From NCBI GenBank assembly GCA_022814565.1, contig JAKLNG010000005.1:2108001-2172000 (forward strand): a DNA stretch of 64,000 nucleotides. The letters run 5' to 3'. The position numbers and the translations under genes were made by a program. The DNA is from Phaeophleospora eucalypticola. Taxonomy: Eukaryota; Ascomycota; Dothideomycetes; Mycosphaerellales; Mycosphaerellaceae. Below the pieces are notes generated by a model. That model searched no databases, was not told the origin of the DNA, and worked only from the letters and a program-made list of their open reading frames with translations. This document shows, in pieces, positions 11,759-21,198 of the stretch. Every line of letters begins with the position of its first letter. The stretch's first letter is position 1.

Positions 11759-14548
11759 TCAAACTCCATCCCGTATCCTAGCCTCCTGCATCTCTCGTAT
11801 TCTAGCCATGAAGCTGCGTGGATAGACCTGCGCCTCTTCCGGACCAGGGATACCGCGTTTAGGATCTCTGCAACGTTCGAGAACTTTGGTGATGATCTGG
11901 CCAAGCAAGTCTTCACTCATCAAGATGGAGTCTCCCGTTCCTTCGGGGTTCATATACGGATCAGAATCCGATAGCAACTGCCTGGTGGTCGGCCTCTTCT
12001 CCGGGTTGCGATTGAGGCATCTTCGCAGGGTGCCAATGAGATTAGGCGGTATCCTCGCGCCTCCCACGCCAGTCTCAGGAAACTCGATAGCATGCCTGGG
12101 ATTCGTAATAGCCATGATCCGGGAAATTTGATTTTGAATATGGGCAAAAGGTGGCCGGCCGTAGACCATCTGGTACAGAATGCAGCCTAAGCTCCAGACG
12201 TCGGAAGACTTTCCAATACGCATGTCCTTTTTGAGTGGCCTTCCAGCTTCGTCCTTGCCGGTTCCAGAAGCGTTGGTGTCTGTAATACTCTCAGGTGACA
12301 TGTAGTTCGGTGTGCCGACGTGGGAATCTCGATGTACGTTGCAGGTGTTGTCCGTGTCGATGGCATTGGCAATGCCAAAGTCAATGAGCTTCAATCGTCC
12401 CTGAACCAAAAGGAAGTTGGCCGGCTTCAGATCCGAGTGCACGATATCGTGGTCGTGGACGGCTTGAACGCACTCAAGCATCTCCTTCCAGTGATATCGC
12501 GTGAAAGTGCTGTCGAATTTGGCATCAACACCATTGAGGCGCAGAGTCAATATCCGGTTGAAGTCGGTGTCGCCCTTTTCCATCAGCACGATGAGCTCCT
12601 GCTTGTCCTCATTGAGCTCCCAATCGAACAGCCTCACGACGCGGTCGACTTCGGTCAGCTGCTTGAGGAGATCGATCTCGCCTTTGTATCCACGCACAGC
12701 TGTCTCATCGCAGTCATCCAGCTTGACGCGCTTCAAAGCAAATGTCTTATAGTTCTCTGCCATGACGCAGTACACATCGCTGGAGCCTCCTTTGCCAATC
12801 CTGCCCATCTGAGTGAAGATCTTGCCATTGACAACCATGTGAGTGCGCTTTTTGCGTGTCTTGGTGGTGCTGGCTCCGGCAGTTGCAGTCGCAGCGTCCA
12901 AGACGCTCATCTTTGGCGGTGGTGCTGGGGCCGGACGATGCGGCGTATTTCCACTAATGGCACCCAAAGGCTTTCTTTGCTCCTGCTGCGGCACCGGAAC
13001 AGGAGTCTCGTCGACCATTCTGTGCTTTGCTTCCGCCTTCTCGTCATCGGACATAACAGATGGCTTCCCTAAGTATTTGAACTCTTGATCTCGGTTGCGC
13101 CGGAATGTTGGTGGAGGCATGTTCTCTTGATCCTCTGCTGCATCTGTATGGACCTTGGGTCCGACATAACGGTAGTCGGCACGATTAAAGCTGCTCGGTT
13201 TCTGAACATGCTTTTGTTGAAGGACTGGTTTCCGCTGACCTGGCTCGTTGCTTGGCCGTCTCTGCTGGAGATAGGGCGCCTCTGACCCGGACACATCACC
13301 AGGCGGTATGCTATTCTGTCTGCGGCTTTGGTATCTGTCAACGCTGGGCTGACGGCCTCGTGCTGGTTCTTGGCTAGCTTGCCTAGAAGACGGCCTCGAG
13401 TCGTAGTTAGCCTGGCTTCTTGATAGATACGACTGCCCTTGACGAGATCCCGGTCGAGAGTCCTGCGATCCATGGCCCTTCTGAGCAAAGTCATGCACGG
13501 CGACTGGCTCGACGGAGGTAGCGCGGGCGTTGACACTTCCGCTTCGGCTTCGACGGCCGTCCAGCTGGGAGAAGCTGCGCTCCTGAGGAGTGTAGCCAGA
13601 TCCTCCACTGGGCTGAGATGATCCTACAGGATTAGGTATTTCGTCATTCGGAGAGACATTTTCTTCGCTGTCTCTTCGTCGAAACCCTCGCCTAACAGGA
13701 CCGCTTTTTAGAAAAGTGCCTGTGCCAATGGGAGCACGTTTTATTCTTTGAGAGCCAGGAGGGTGGCCAGCTTCAGCAGAGGCATTGCGAGACCTTGCTG
13801 CGGTAGAGCTTCCGTACTTTGATCCATTCTCCTGTAGCTGATACTGAGAAGCGCTGCGATTTAGCTCTGCTGGCTGAGCGTTCCTTTCATTCGAGTCATT
13901 AACACCTCTTGCACCATTGCGCGAAGCAGGTCTGCTGATGGAAGATACGAGATGTGAGCGGTCGTCCTGGGATGCATTACTGCCGGCTCGTGATCGAGTG
14001 ACTACGCGAATAGGGCGTGGCGCTTGCGCAGGCGTCACGACCTCAGATTTCGCCTGCGTCTCTGGGGTAGGCCCACGCTTGCTGCCACGCTGAGGGTACG
14101 GTCCGGATACGCTGATTGATCGCTTTGCAGAGCCAGTGCCTTTGCTTCCGCCCAAATGAACTACTCGAGGTGGTGTGCTCACTCTACCTGGTTGACTCTG
14201 GCCGTCCTGGGAAGAGGGTGAGGCGCGACGTACAATCCTGATGCCGGATGCCCTGCTAGGAGTGTCCAGCTCAGCCTTGTCAGCGCTGATGGAGCGGTTG
14301 AAACGCGGAGCGCTCTCTTTCTCCTGCCTGGGTGGGGATGACGTGACAGCCTCATCTGCTAAAAGCGCCTGGGTGACCTTCGAGAATTTGATTGCTGGCG
14401 GCGGCTCGTCGTCCGAATCGCTGTCGTCGCCGACATCGATGCGCTTCATCATCGGAGCGTCTGCAGAAAAGCCATGCGAGGAATGGAAAGCTGATAGTGG
14501 AGAGTTTCGTCTGATATGCGGGCGTGTTGGGTGGGCCACGGCGGCCAT
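11759..14548 (-). CDS. MPS1: Dual-specificity kinase MPS1/TTK (spindle checkpoint)
   Basis: Intronless frame of 929 residues. The first ~570 residues are Ser/Arg/Pro/Gln-rich and look disordered, with many SP/TP sites. The kinase domain (about 575-870) shows GRIGKGGSSDVY (glycine loop), FALKRVKL (VAIK lysine), HSDLKPANF (the HSDLKP catalytic loop diagnostic of the Mps1/TTK family), DFGIANAID and VGTPNYMSPES. Mps1 phosphorylates the kinetochore scaffold Spc105/KNL1 to recruit checkpoint proteins and, in some fungi, acts in spindle-pole duplication. The start is the ATG of MAAVAHPT at 14548. It is convergent with TMA22. Confidence 0.93.
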   Translation of the reverse strand: MAAVAHPTRPHIRRNSPLSAFHSSHGFSADAPMMKRIDVGDDSDSDDEPPPAIKFSKVTQALLADEAVTSSPPRQEKESAPRFNRSISADKAELDTPSRASGIRIVRRASPSSQDGQSQPGRVSTPPRVVHLGGSKGTGSAKRSISVSGPYPQRGSKRGPTPETQAKSEVVTPAQAPRPIRVVTRSRAGSNASQDDRSHLVSSISRPASRNGARGVNDSNERNAQPAELNRSASQYQLQENGSKYGSSTAARSRNASAEAGHPPGSQRIKRAPIGTGTFLKSGPVRRGFRRRDSEENVSPNDEIPNPVGSSQPSGGSGYTPQERSFSQLDGRRSRSGSVNARATSVEPVAVHDFAQKGHGSQDSRPGSRQGQSYLSRSQANYDSRPSSRQASQEPARGRQPSVDRYQSRRQNSIPPGDVSGSEAPYLQQRRPSNEPGQRKPVLQQKHVQKPSSFNRADYRYVGPKVHTDAAEDQENMPPPTFRRNRDQEFKYLGKPSVMSDDEKAEAKHRMVDETPVPVPQQEQRKPLGAISGNTPHRPAPAPPPKMSVLDAATATAGASTTKTRKKRTHMVVNGKIFTQMGRIGKGGSSDVYCVMAENYKTFALKRVKLDDCDETAVRGYKGEIDLLKQLTEVDRVVRLFDWELNEDKQELIVLMEKGDTDFNRILTLRLNGVDAKFDSTFTRYHWKEMLECVQAVHDHDIVHSDLKPANFLLVQGRLKLIDFGIANAIDTDNTCNVHRDSHVGTPNYMSPESITDTNASGTGKDEAGRPLKKDMRIGKSSDVWSLGCILYQMVYGRPPFAHIQNQISRIMAITNPRHAIEFPETGVGGARIPPNLIGTLRRCLNRNPEKRPTTRQLLSDSDPYMNPEGTGDSILMSEDLLGQIITKVLERCRDPKRGIPGPEEAQVYPRSFMARIREMQEARIRDGV

Positions 14549-15346
14549 TATTCGTTTGACTGTGCCTTTGACACAGTCGCTCTTCTTGTGTGTATCTTTA
14601 TGGTGCGCTATTCCAAAAGCTCCAAGATGCTTCCCAGTGGGTGTACTGTTCGTTTCGGTCGTCGTCAGTGAATGTACGTGAAATCCAGCAGGCGTATCGC
14701 TGTCGCAGTGGTCGTGATCGTGGTCTTCGTGGTCTTCGTCTCGGTTTGGATGCGGTCGATCTCTGCCATGTCGTAGCGCTAAGTATGCTGGACTATCGCG
14801 AGAAGCGCTGCGGCGACGAGATCGCTACATGCGTCAGGCGAGCAGCGGGCAATGCGGGCGGTGGAGGATGATGTCGGGGTGGAGAGACTGCTGCAACGGT
14901 GGATGAAGTGGCAGCTGCTCACCTCTCGAAAGCTGCCGGGACGCGTTTGAGGTCCAAGCGCGTGCGCCATGTCGTCCGGGGCAACCATCCAAACATCCTT
15001 CCCGGGTTGGCATCGACTGACTTCACCTCCTCCATCCTTTCACATGCCATTTCATGCAAGACCACAAAATCTCGGAAAATGCCTACGATCGTCGCGACTC
15101 AGTATGTCGCAATTGAGGCGCGGCATCAGCTGACATGCGAAGGCGGACGCAACGACGGGCTGCCTCAGACATTCCGTTGAAGGTCGCACCGGACGAGACA
15201 CTGTACGATCCTGAATATGTGTCTCACGAGACCTTTCATTGACTTGCAAGAATCACAATGTTTAAGAAACTATATCTTTCCCGGGATCTCCTTCCAGATG
15301 TTACTGACCAGAGCAACTACTTCAAACCAATACCACAACGTCTACC
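14549..15346. other. Divergent intergenic region, MPS1 / small membrane protein
   Basis: About 800 bp between divergent starts. Nothing recognisable was found. A GTGGTC/TCGTGG-rich patch occurs near 14705-14745. Presumably two promoters. Confidence 0.4.
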
Positions 15347-15922
15347 ATGGACACCTCCGACCCCATAGCCATCGTCTCCGGTATCATACTCATCCTTGTT
15401 GTCATTCGCATGCTCTTCAAGCTACTCTGCGTCGCACGTCGGTCCGCCAAAGACGTCTGGAGTGAGCATCACAGACAGTCTCTCAAGGCAAAGCAGCGCC
15501 CGATCGCAGAATGGAGAGCCAGTTTGAAGCATCAAGTCCAAGCACAATGGCAAAGAGAAAATGAGGAAGCAGCACATTCCAAGTCTCAGTCTCCTTCTCG
15601 AAATCAGCCGTATATCACGACCATGGCGCCTTCGCCCTCAAGGCTTCCACCAGCACTGACGATCGGCCGCAGCGATCAACTCGATGCCGTAGACGCAGAC
15701 GCCTTCCTCGAAGATCCCGCTCCTCGCACGCAATCGGCATTTCACCGCTCACAGCGCAAGCGACCAACAGTACAGGGCTGGAACCCGCTTGGCTGCCTGC
15801 CGAAATTCTTTTTTGAAGACCGAAAGTACACGCACGTGCCGTATTTCGAAGGAGATGACAGCGGAATAGAACTCGAGGCTCAGTTCAACCAAAACCGTAG
15901 CACACATCCTTACCACTTCTGA
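15347..15922 (+). CDS. Small single-pass membrane protein, unknown
   Basis: Frame of 191 residues starting at an ATG at 15347. Residues about 7-28 are a hydrophobic helix (IAIVSGIILILVVIRMLFKL) followed at once by basic residues (ARRSAKDVW), which predicts an N-terminal signal-anchor. The remainder is polar, with a basic Gln/Arg-rich segment and an acidic end. No known domain is recognised. The ORF has no intron. A second small gene of the same design (N-terminal helix, basic stretch, acidic tail) lies 220 bp downstream on the same strand. Coding status rests on ORF length, start context and composition only. Confidence 0.5.
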   Translation: MDTSDPIAIVSGIILILVVIRMLFKLLCVARRSAKDVWSEHHRQSLKAKQRPIAEWRASLKHQVQAQWQRENEEAAHSKSQSPSRNQPYITTMAPSPSRLPPALTIGRSDQLDAVDADAFLEDPAPRTQSAFHRSQRKRPTVQGWNPLGCLPKFFFEDRKYTHVPYFEGDDSGIELEAQFNQNRSTHPYHF

Positions 15923-16143
15923 AGCCTGCTCGCAGTAGTAAACCCAATCTTGACAGATGGGACCTACGCAATGTATCATCAAATGTTTGCTGTGCCTCGC
16001 GTCTCCTTCCTTCACCTTTGTTTTCATTACTTGTCTATCATCATTGCAATTGGCAACTTCCTATTCCCAAATACCGCCTATCTACGTTTAAAATCCCAGT
16101 GCTTGACTCCTGCCTACTGAATTACACAGTCACAATTTACGAT

Positions 16144-16539
16144 ATGACCAGAATTCCGTCCATCATTGGCTGGAGCATGATGATCTTCATCATTCTCTTC
16201 TTCCTATTACTCCTCTTCGGACCAGCTCGCGCGAGTGCGAAGACGCAATCATATGACATCCGCAGAGGAGATGTCCTGCAACGCCGCCGAAGACAGACAA
16301 GATGGGTGAACAGACCGCGGACTACATACCTGCTGAGCAAGGACAAATTTGTCATTCGAGAGCAGCCTATATCACGACTGGAAACGATCTTCGAAGAAGA
16401 CGAAGGGAGCGACGAAGAAGAGAGATCATGGCTAGCGCAGTCCAAGATTTCAGCGCATAGCCCTCCAAGCTGTGGATCTACAATGCCTGCAATAGTTTGG
16501 TCAGCGGCCAAGGACTGGTGCGGGCATCAGAGTTGTTGA
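16144..16539 (+). CDS. Small single-pass membrane protein, unknown (second copy of the design)
   Basis: From the ATG at 16144 the protein is 131 residues. Residues 8-25 form a very hydrophobic helix (GWSMMIFIILFFLLLLFG), followed by ARASAK and a run of arginines (RRRRQTR near residues 43-49), then an acidic segment (FEEDEGSDEEE). The frame also extends upstream through non-ATG codons to 16018, but the ATG just before the helix is the natural start. Like its neighbour at 15347 it has an N-terminal anchor plus charged tail. Sequence identity outside the anchor is not obvious, so common ancestry is only a possibility. Confidence 0.45.
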   Translation: MTRIPSIIGWSMMIFIILFFLLLLFGPARASAKTQSYDIRRGDVLQRRRRQTRWVNRPRTTYLLSKDKFVIREQPISRLETIFEEDEGSDEEERSWLAQSKISAHSPPSCGSTMPAIVWSAAKDWCGHQSC

Positions 16540-16627
16540 ATGCTTTTTACCATTGAATCTTTATCGTATGAATGTCCATTCGTCCCTGTCACACGTTCTG
16601 CGTGTAATGCTTTCTGTTTCCAAATGC

Positions 16628-18205
16628 TCATGCCGCTTCTGCCTTCGCAGCATTTTCAAAGTATCGCTCAACCCCAAATTCCGCGGAGATTGCAGCATCA
16701 CGGTCGGACAAAGTAGTCAACCGACTCATGTACGGGTCCTTATCGAGGTACGCTCCCCTCAACCACCTCTCCTTGCCAATATCACCGACATCAAACGCCC
16801 TCCGCGCGTGAAGCACTCTCCGATTGTCAAAGATGACGCAGTCCCCTGGGTTCATCATGCGCTCGTAGATATTCTCGCTGCGGTGAATGAGTTGGTTGAA
16901 TTTGCTTGCCGCTTGCTGCCATTGTTCCACCTGGATATTCAATCTCTTGACATTGCTGTCTTCATACTTCTCGCTCGCTGTAGATTGATCCCTGTGCGGC
17001 AGAGAGAATGGACCTTGGAACATGGGCGCCCAGGAGATGTTGTCGATGAAGTGGGCGGCGGCGGACGACTTTTCCATCGCCGACTCTGCACCGTAGCGAC
17101 TTTCTCGGTGAGAACGGAATTCTCTATAGTTTTGATACACTCTTTCTCCTATCATGAACGGCTGCTCCTCGATGACTGTCCGATGTTGATGGTAGTATTG
17201 GGACCCGGGATGGTCGTAATGGAAGTCGACAGGAAGTGTGGTCAAATGTCTCCAAGCTTCGGGGTCCTTTGCCGCCAGATACGCTGCCGCTTTGAAGCTG
17301 TCGGTGAATAGACTGGCTCCACCAGCTGCGGATGATCGGATGCAGTGAAGGAGCTGCAGATGCGGAGGCTGCTTCATGTACATCAAGTCCATGTGGAATC
17401 CCAGATTTTGCGCCGTATAAGCGACATTGATGGCGTCTGGTACAGATCTGACGTCCCAAGTCTTACCATAGAATGTCGTCTTCAGCGGACCAATTCGCTC
17501 GCCAAGAGTTTGGACAGACTGTTCGCTTTCCGGCACATTGGTGACGAAAACCATGCCATGAGTGTGCAGTTGTCGCAAGACTTTGAGGAGAACAGACTCA
17601 TCGTTCATGTATGTTTCGTAATCGACGTCAAAAGCTTCCTCAGAGTAATCGGCAGCGCTCCAAAGATTCCTCGGTAGCCTTGGACGGATCTTTGTTGTAC
17701 CAGAGGTCCTGAGAGATCGGAGCAGATCCAAAGACAGGTCTGTCTCATGACCCTCGAAGCCAGCGATATCGCCTCTCCAATGCAGCCGGATCGTGTCAGT
17801 GGAGGGATGCGTAACTTCAGCCGATATTGTGCTCGGTATTTCGGCTGTCCAGAAATGCTTCTGGCGAGTTGATTGATCAACGCAACGTGGACAGGTGCAT
17901 AGGTCTCGCAAGAAGATGGGGGACCAGCTGTGACATTTCCCGTCAATGTCAATGTCAATGAAGCGGCGAAAGGAGTCGTTCGCTAGGCTATGCTTTCGAA
18001 TAAGCGAACCATCATTTTCTTCTGTCTTGTAGCGGCGGTAATGCTTTCGAATGGCAGGACCGTCACCTCCTGGAGTCTCGTGTTCTGGGAAATCCACGGG
18101 CTGGGCTTGTTGAGGCCTCTGACAGGCGGAGAAAGAACGCGACCAGGAGCCATTGAGACCGCGAAAGCAGCGCCGGGACGCTGACCTTTGAAACAGCAGA
18201 GCCAT
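16628..18205 (-). CDS. Gamma-butyrobetaine dioxygenase-like 2-oxoglutarate/Fe(II) oxygenase
   Basis: Intronless frame of 525 residues. The N-terminus (MALLFQRSASRRCFRGL) is rich in Arg/Ser with no acids, like a mitochondrial targeting sequence. Residues about 80-170 form the small DUF971-like domain with LCTCPRC, the zinc-binding cysteines of the BBOX/TMLHE group. The TauD/TfdA catalytic domain follows, with the iron-binding FHMD (about residue 270) and a distal His in VLHARRAF (about 467), plus an Arg-rich 2-oxoglutarate site. BBOX enzymes hydroxylate gamma-butyrobetaine to L-carnitine; the sister enzyme acts on trimethyllysine. The HMDLMYM variant differs from the HTDYP of animal BBOX, so the substrate is not certain. 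It is divergent from TPC1, 195 bp away. Confidence 0.82.
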   Translation of the reverse strand: MALLFQRSASRRCFRGLNGSWSRSFSACQRPQQAQPVDFPEHETPGGDGPAIRKHYRRYKTEENDGSLIRKHSLANDSFRRFIDIDIDGKCHSWSPIFLRDLCTCPRCVDQSTRQKHFWTAEIPSTISAEVTHPSTDTIRLHWRGDIAGFEGHETDLSLDLLRSLRTSGTTKIRPRLPRNLWSAADYSEEAFDVDYETYMNDESVLLKVLRQLHTHGMVFVTNVPESEQSVQTLGERIGPLKTTFYGKTWDVRSVPDAINVAYTAQNLGFHMDLMYMKQPPHLQLLHCIRSSAAGGASLFTDSFKAAAYLAAKDPEAWRHLTTLPVDFHYDHPGSQYYHQHRTVIEEQPFMIGERVYQNYREFRSHRESRYGAESAMEKSSAAAHFIDNISWAPMFQGPFSLPHRDQSTASEKYEDSNVKRLNIQVEQWQQAASKFNQLIHRSENIYERMMNPGDCVIFDNRRVLHARRAFDVGDIGKERWLRGAYLDKDPYMSRLTTLSDRDAAISAEFGVERYFENAAKAEAA

Positions 18206-18400
18206 TTCGAACGATGTTGTAGGAGGTCAACTCAAAATACCGCGGTTCAGCGGAGGACGTGAGGTCGGTTTCGGCAAATCAACATTTGGTGCCTGAGGCG
18301 CCAATTCAGGCCACCCGTACCTGCATCTACGAACCGTATCAACAAACTCTACTTCACCAGCAAACACCAATCTCACATTCAGGTGGAAGCAGGCTGATGG
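18206..18400. promoter_or_regulatory. Compact bidirectional promoter, dioxygenase / TPC1
   Basis: Only 195 bp separate the ATG at 18205 (minus) from the ATG at 18401 (plus), so both promoters and both 5' leaders must lie here. Both products are predicted mitochondrial. No specific factor site can be assigned by eye. The TPC1 leader contains an upstream ATG at 18396. Confidence 0.6.
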
Positions 18401-18431
18401 ATGTCTTCGGCCACAGTGCAGACCCGCGATG
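18396..18431 (+). promoter_or_regulatory. Upstream ORF overlapping the TPC1 start
   Basis: An ATG at 18396, five bases before the TPC1 ATG and in another frame, opens an 11-codon reading frame (MDVFGHSADPR) that ends at TGA 18429-18431, two bases before the exon-1 donor. If the leader starts upstream of it, scanning ribosomes meet it first, so it could lower or condition TPC1 translation. Whether it is in the mRNA is unknown. Confidence 0.45.
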
Positions 18432-19434
18432 AGGTACATTCACATACTCGAACCAACGCACCTCCATCAATCCAGACCGCTGACCAGAACAGGGCACGCG
18501 CACACAAGTAGTCGTCGCCGGCGCCGTCTCAGGCCTGATATCGCGGTTCTGCATCGCGCCTCTCGACGTCGTCAAGATCCGTCTCCAGCTCCATTACCAC
18601 TCCCTCACCGATCCGCTCTCCGCCTTCCGAAGACCGAACTCTCCCACGGGAATCCTGATCGTCGTTCGCAACATTCTGCAGCATGAAGGTATCACGGGGT
18701 TCTGGAAGGGCAATATACCTGCCGAAGGACTGTACCTGAGCTATGGAGCGGTGCAGTTCTTAGCATATCGGAGCACGTCGCAAGCGTTGGATAAGATCGC
18801 AGAGGAAGGATCGTTCAAGCTGCCTGGGACGGCGAAGAGCTTTGTTGCAGGTGCTTTGGCTGGAACCGCGGCCACGACTGCTACCTATCCGTTGGATCTG
18901 CTGCGAACGCGATTTGCTGCGCAAGGGACCGAGCGGGTATATGACGGACTTCTAGCGAGTATCCGCGAGATTACTCGCCATGAAGGTGCCATGGGATTCT
19001 TTCGAGGACTGAACGCCGGCATTGGACAGATCGTGCCCTACATGGGTCTCTTCTTTGCCCTTTACGAAGGTCTCAAGCCGCAACTTGCAGCAGTGCATCT
19101 CCCGTTCGGGTCTGGAGATGCCGTTTCTGGCATAACCGCAAGCGTCTTGAGCAAGACTGCAGTATTCCCATTGGACACCGTCAGAAAGCGATTGCAAGTT
19201 CAAGGCCCGACGCGGAGCAGATACATTGGAGGAGCTCGGATACCCGTTTACGAGCGAGGCGTGATCAACACGCTGAGGATGATTCTACGCAAAGAAGGTG
19301 CGATTGGCCTGTATCGAGGCCTGACGGTCAGCTTGGTCAAAGCTGCGCCTTCAAGCGCTGTGACCATGTGGGCATACGAGAGATCGTTGAACCTGTTGAG
19401 AACATGGGAAGATCGACAGAATACAGAAAAATAA
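18401..19434 (+). CDS. TPC1: Mitochondrial thiamine pyrophosphate carrier
   Basis: Two exons, 18401-18433 and 18493-19434, 324 residues. The 11-codon first exon (MSSATVQTRDE) is joined across a 59-nt intron (GTACAT...GAACAG, branch CTGAC) to GTRTQVVVAG, matching the N-terminus of fungal TPC1. Three mitochondrial-carrier repeats are visible, with PLDVVKIRL (about residue 34), PLDLLRTRF (about 145) and PLDTVRKRL (about 238). The protein exchanges cytosolic thiamine pyrophosphate for mitochondrial nucleotides across the inner membrane. An out-of-frame ATG five bases upstream starts a short uORF overlapping this exon. It is convergent with the endonuclease III gene (56 bp between stops). Confidence 0.92.
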
Positions 19435-19490
19435 AGCATCGAAATCATATAAGCTAATTGGTAACACCAGTGTTCAGATTCATTCTCTCG

Positions 19491-20810
19491 TCAACCAGCC
19501 TGAGCCGATTGACTCAATCTACGTATACTTCCCGCCCCTATGCCTTCGATATCCGGCACCTGTGCCTGCACATCGCCAACATCCTCAGACTTGATATGCA
19601 CAGTAGCCCCCTTATCATCCGTCTCCACAACCGCCTCCTGCTTCACCTCCACCTCCCCCTCCTTCCCCTTCACAGCAACCTCCTGCTTGACCTTCCTCTT
19701 CCTCGGACTCCCCGCCACCGCACTCGGACAAATCCCCTTCACCCCCAAATCACACTCCCCACATCTCCTTCCCACCGGCAAACAAACCGTCTGCCCAAAT
19801 CCCACAAGCAAATGGTTAATATCATGCCACTTCTCCCTCGGCAACCACGCCTCCAACTCCGCCCGCGTCTGCTCCGGCGTGCTCGTCTTATGCCAGCCCC
19901 ACAGATTCGTGATCCGATGGACGTGCACATCCACACCGATGCCTTCGTCGCGTCCCCATGCGGCGGACATGCAGAGGTACGCCATCTTGGGCCCGACGCC
20001 GGGAAGGGAGACGAGGCCGTCGATTGTGTCGGGGATGTCGCCCGCGAAGGATTCCTGGAGAATCGTGGCGGTGGATTTTATGTACTTGGTTTTGTTGTTG
20101 TGGAAGCCGACTTTTTCGATTAGGCGGTTGAGGTCGGCGGGGGCTACTTTGAGGAGGGAGTCCAGACAGAAGCCGCCGGGGAGGTTTTGCTGGAGGTTTC
20201 GCATTGCGGCTGCGGTGACGGTGTCTTTGGTTTGGGAGGAGAGCATCAAGGAAACGAGCGTCTGGAGTCGTTTGTCTTTGGGAGAGCGATGCTCCTCTGC
20301 GAGGGATTCGCAGCCCATGGTATCTACGGGTGCGAGCACGCGCTTCCGTTGCTCGGCTGTCGTGTTGTAGACTTCTTCCCAATGGGCAGGCGGTTCGACT
20401 CTTATGACCTCTCCTGAGGTACCTTTAATTCTCTTCGCAGGCTGACGTCTGGCTTTGCGCTTTGGCGTTCCATCCCCTCCTACTTCATTCTCCTCTTCCT
20501 CTTCGTCATCGTTGGTAGCAGTGTTGGGTGCTTTGCGAGGTGATCGTCGGATCTCGGTCGCTTCGATTTTGACGGCAGACTTCTTCGTCGGCGTATTTGT
20601 GCTCTGACGTTTTCGCTTCCCGAGACTGCCGCCATTGCTTGTGCTGGCGTGTTGTGGTGATGATGGAGAAAGCTCGCCGTTGGTTGTGCCATGATCGGGC
20701 TGCTCGTTTCCGTCCGGGTTGTATGCGAAACGTCTCAGAGATCGACCTGCTGCATTCCCGGGACTGATCGCGTTTGCAATACGCGCCGCTTCTCGAGTGA
20801 GTCTTGACAT
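19491..20810 (-). CDS. NTH1: Endonuclease III homologue (base-excision DNA glycosylase/AP lyase)
   Basis: Intronless frame of 439 residues. The N-terminal 150 residues are basic and Ser/Pro-rich with KRKR-type clusters, suggesting nuclear and possibly mitochondrial targeting. The glycosylase core shows LMLSSQTKD, the helix-hairpin-helix LPGVGPKMAY (with the catalytic Lys position), VDVHVHR (catalytic Asp), and a C-terminal four-cysteine iron-sulfur loop C-X6-C-X2-C-X7-C (CLPVGRRCGEC...C). The enzyme removes oxidised pyrimidines and cuts the abasic strand. A lysine-rich tail of about 80 residues follows the cluster. The start is the ATG of MSRLTREA. Confidence 0.94.
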   Translation of the reverse strand: MSRLTREAARIANAISPGNAAGRSLRRFAYNPDGNEQPDHGTTNGELSPSSPQHASTSNGGSLGKRKRQSTNTPTKKSAVKIEATEIRRSPRKAPNTATNDDEEEEENEVGGDGTPKRKARRQPAKRIKGTSGEVIRVEPPAHWEEVYNTTAEQRKRVLAPVDTMGCESLAEEHRSPKDKRLQTLVSLMLSSQTKDTVTAAAMRNLQQNLPGGFCLDSLLKVAPADLNRLIEKVGFHNNKTKYIKSTATILQESFAGDIPDTIDGLVSLPGVGPKMAYLCMSAAWGRDEGIGVDVHVHRITNLWGWHKTSTPEQTRAELEAWLPREKWHDINHLLVGFGQTVCLPVGRRCGECDLGVKGICPSAVAGSPRKRKVKQEVAVKGKEGEVEVKQEAVVETDDKGATVHIKSEDVGDVQAQVPDIEGIGAGSIRRLSQSAQAG

Positions 20811-21198
20811 AACAGAGTTGTGCCGTAGGACTATGGCGATCGCGAAAGAACACGCATTGACTCCTGACGTTGGACCTCGCGTTTAAAGTTGAAGCCGCTG
20901 ACAAAGTCCTTTCGGAGCTTCCAGATTGGCTGTTCAAGCGAGGCGTCGCATGTGAAAGTGATTACTACGAATATTTGATAGATACAAGCAATCGCTACCG
21001 CTGGAAATATATGCTGAATGCCTGTTTTTGGAGTCTGAAGAATACATGCGCAGGTCGTCCCTCATTACAATGCAAGTCAACAACGCAGCCCTCCCCTTTG
21101 CTCCCCTGGTGAATATTAATGGTAGTGACCGGTATGCACACATACCCCAACGACAGCAAAGAACCTGTGCGCCCTGGAAATATCGCCGATGTGCCCAG
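20811..21198. other. Intergenic between NTH1 promoter and glycogenin 3' end
   Basis: About 390 bp with no supported gene. It should contain the promoter and 5' leader of the NTH1 gene and the 3' UTR of the glycogenin gene. Confidence 0.4.
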
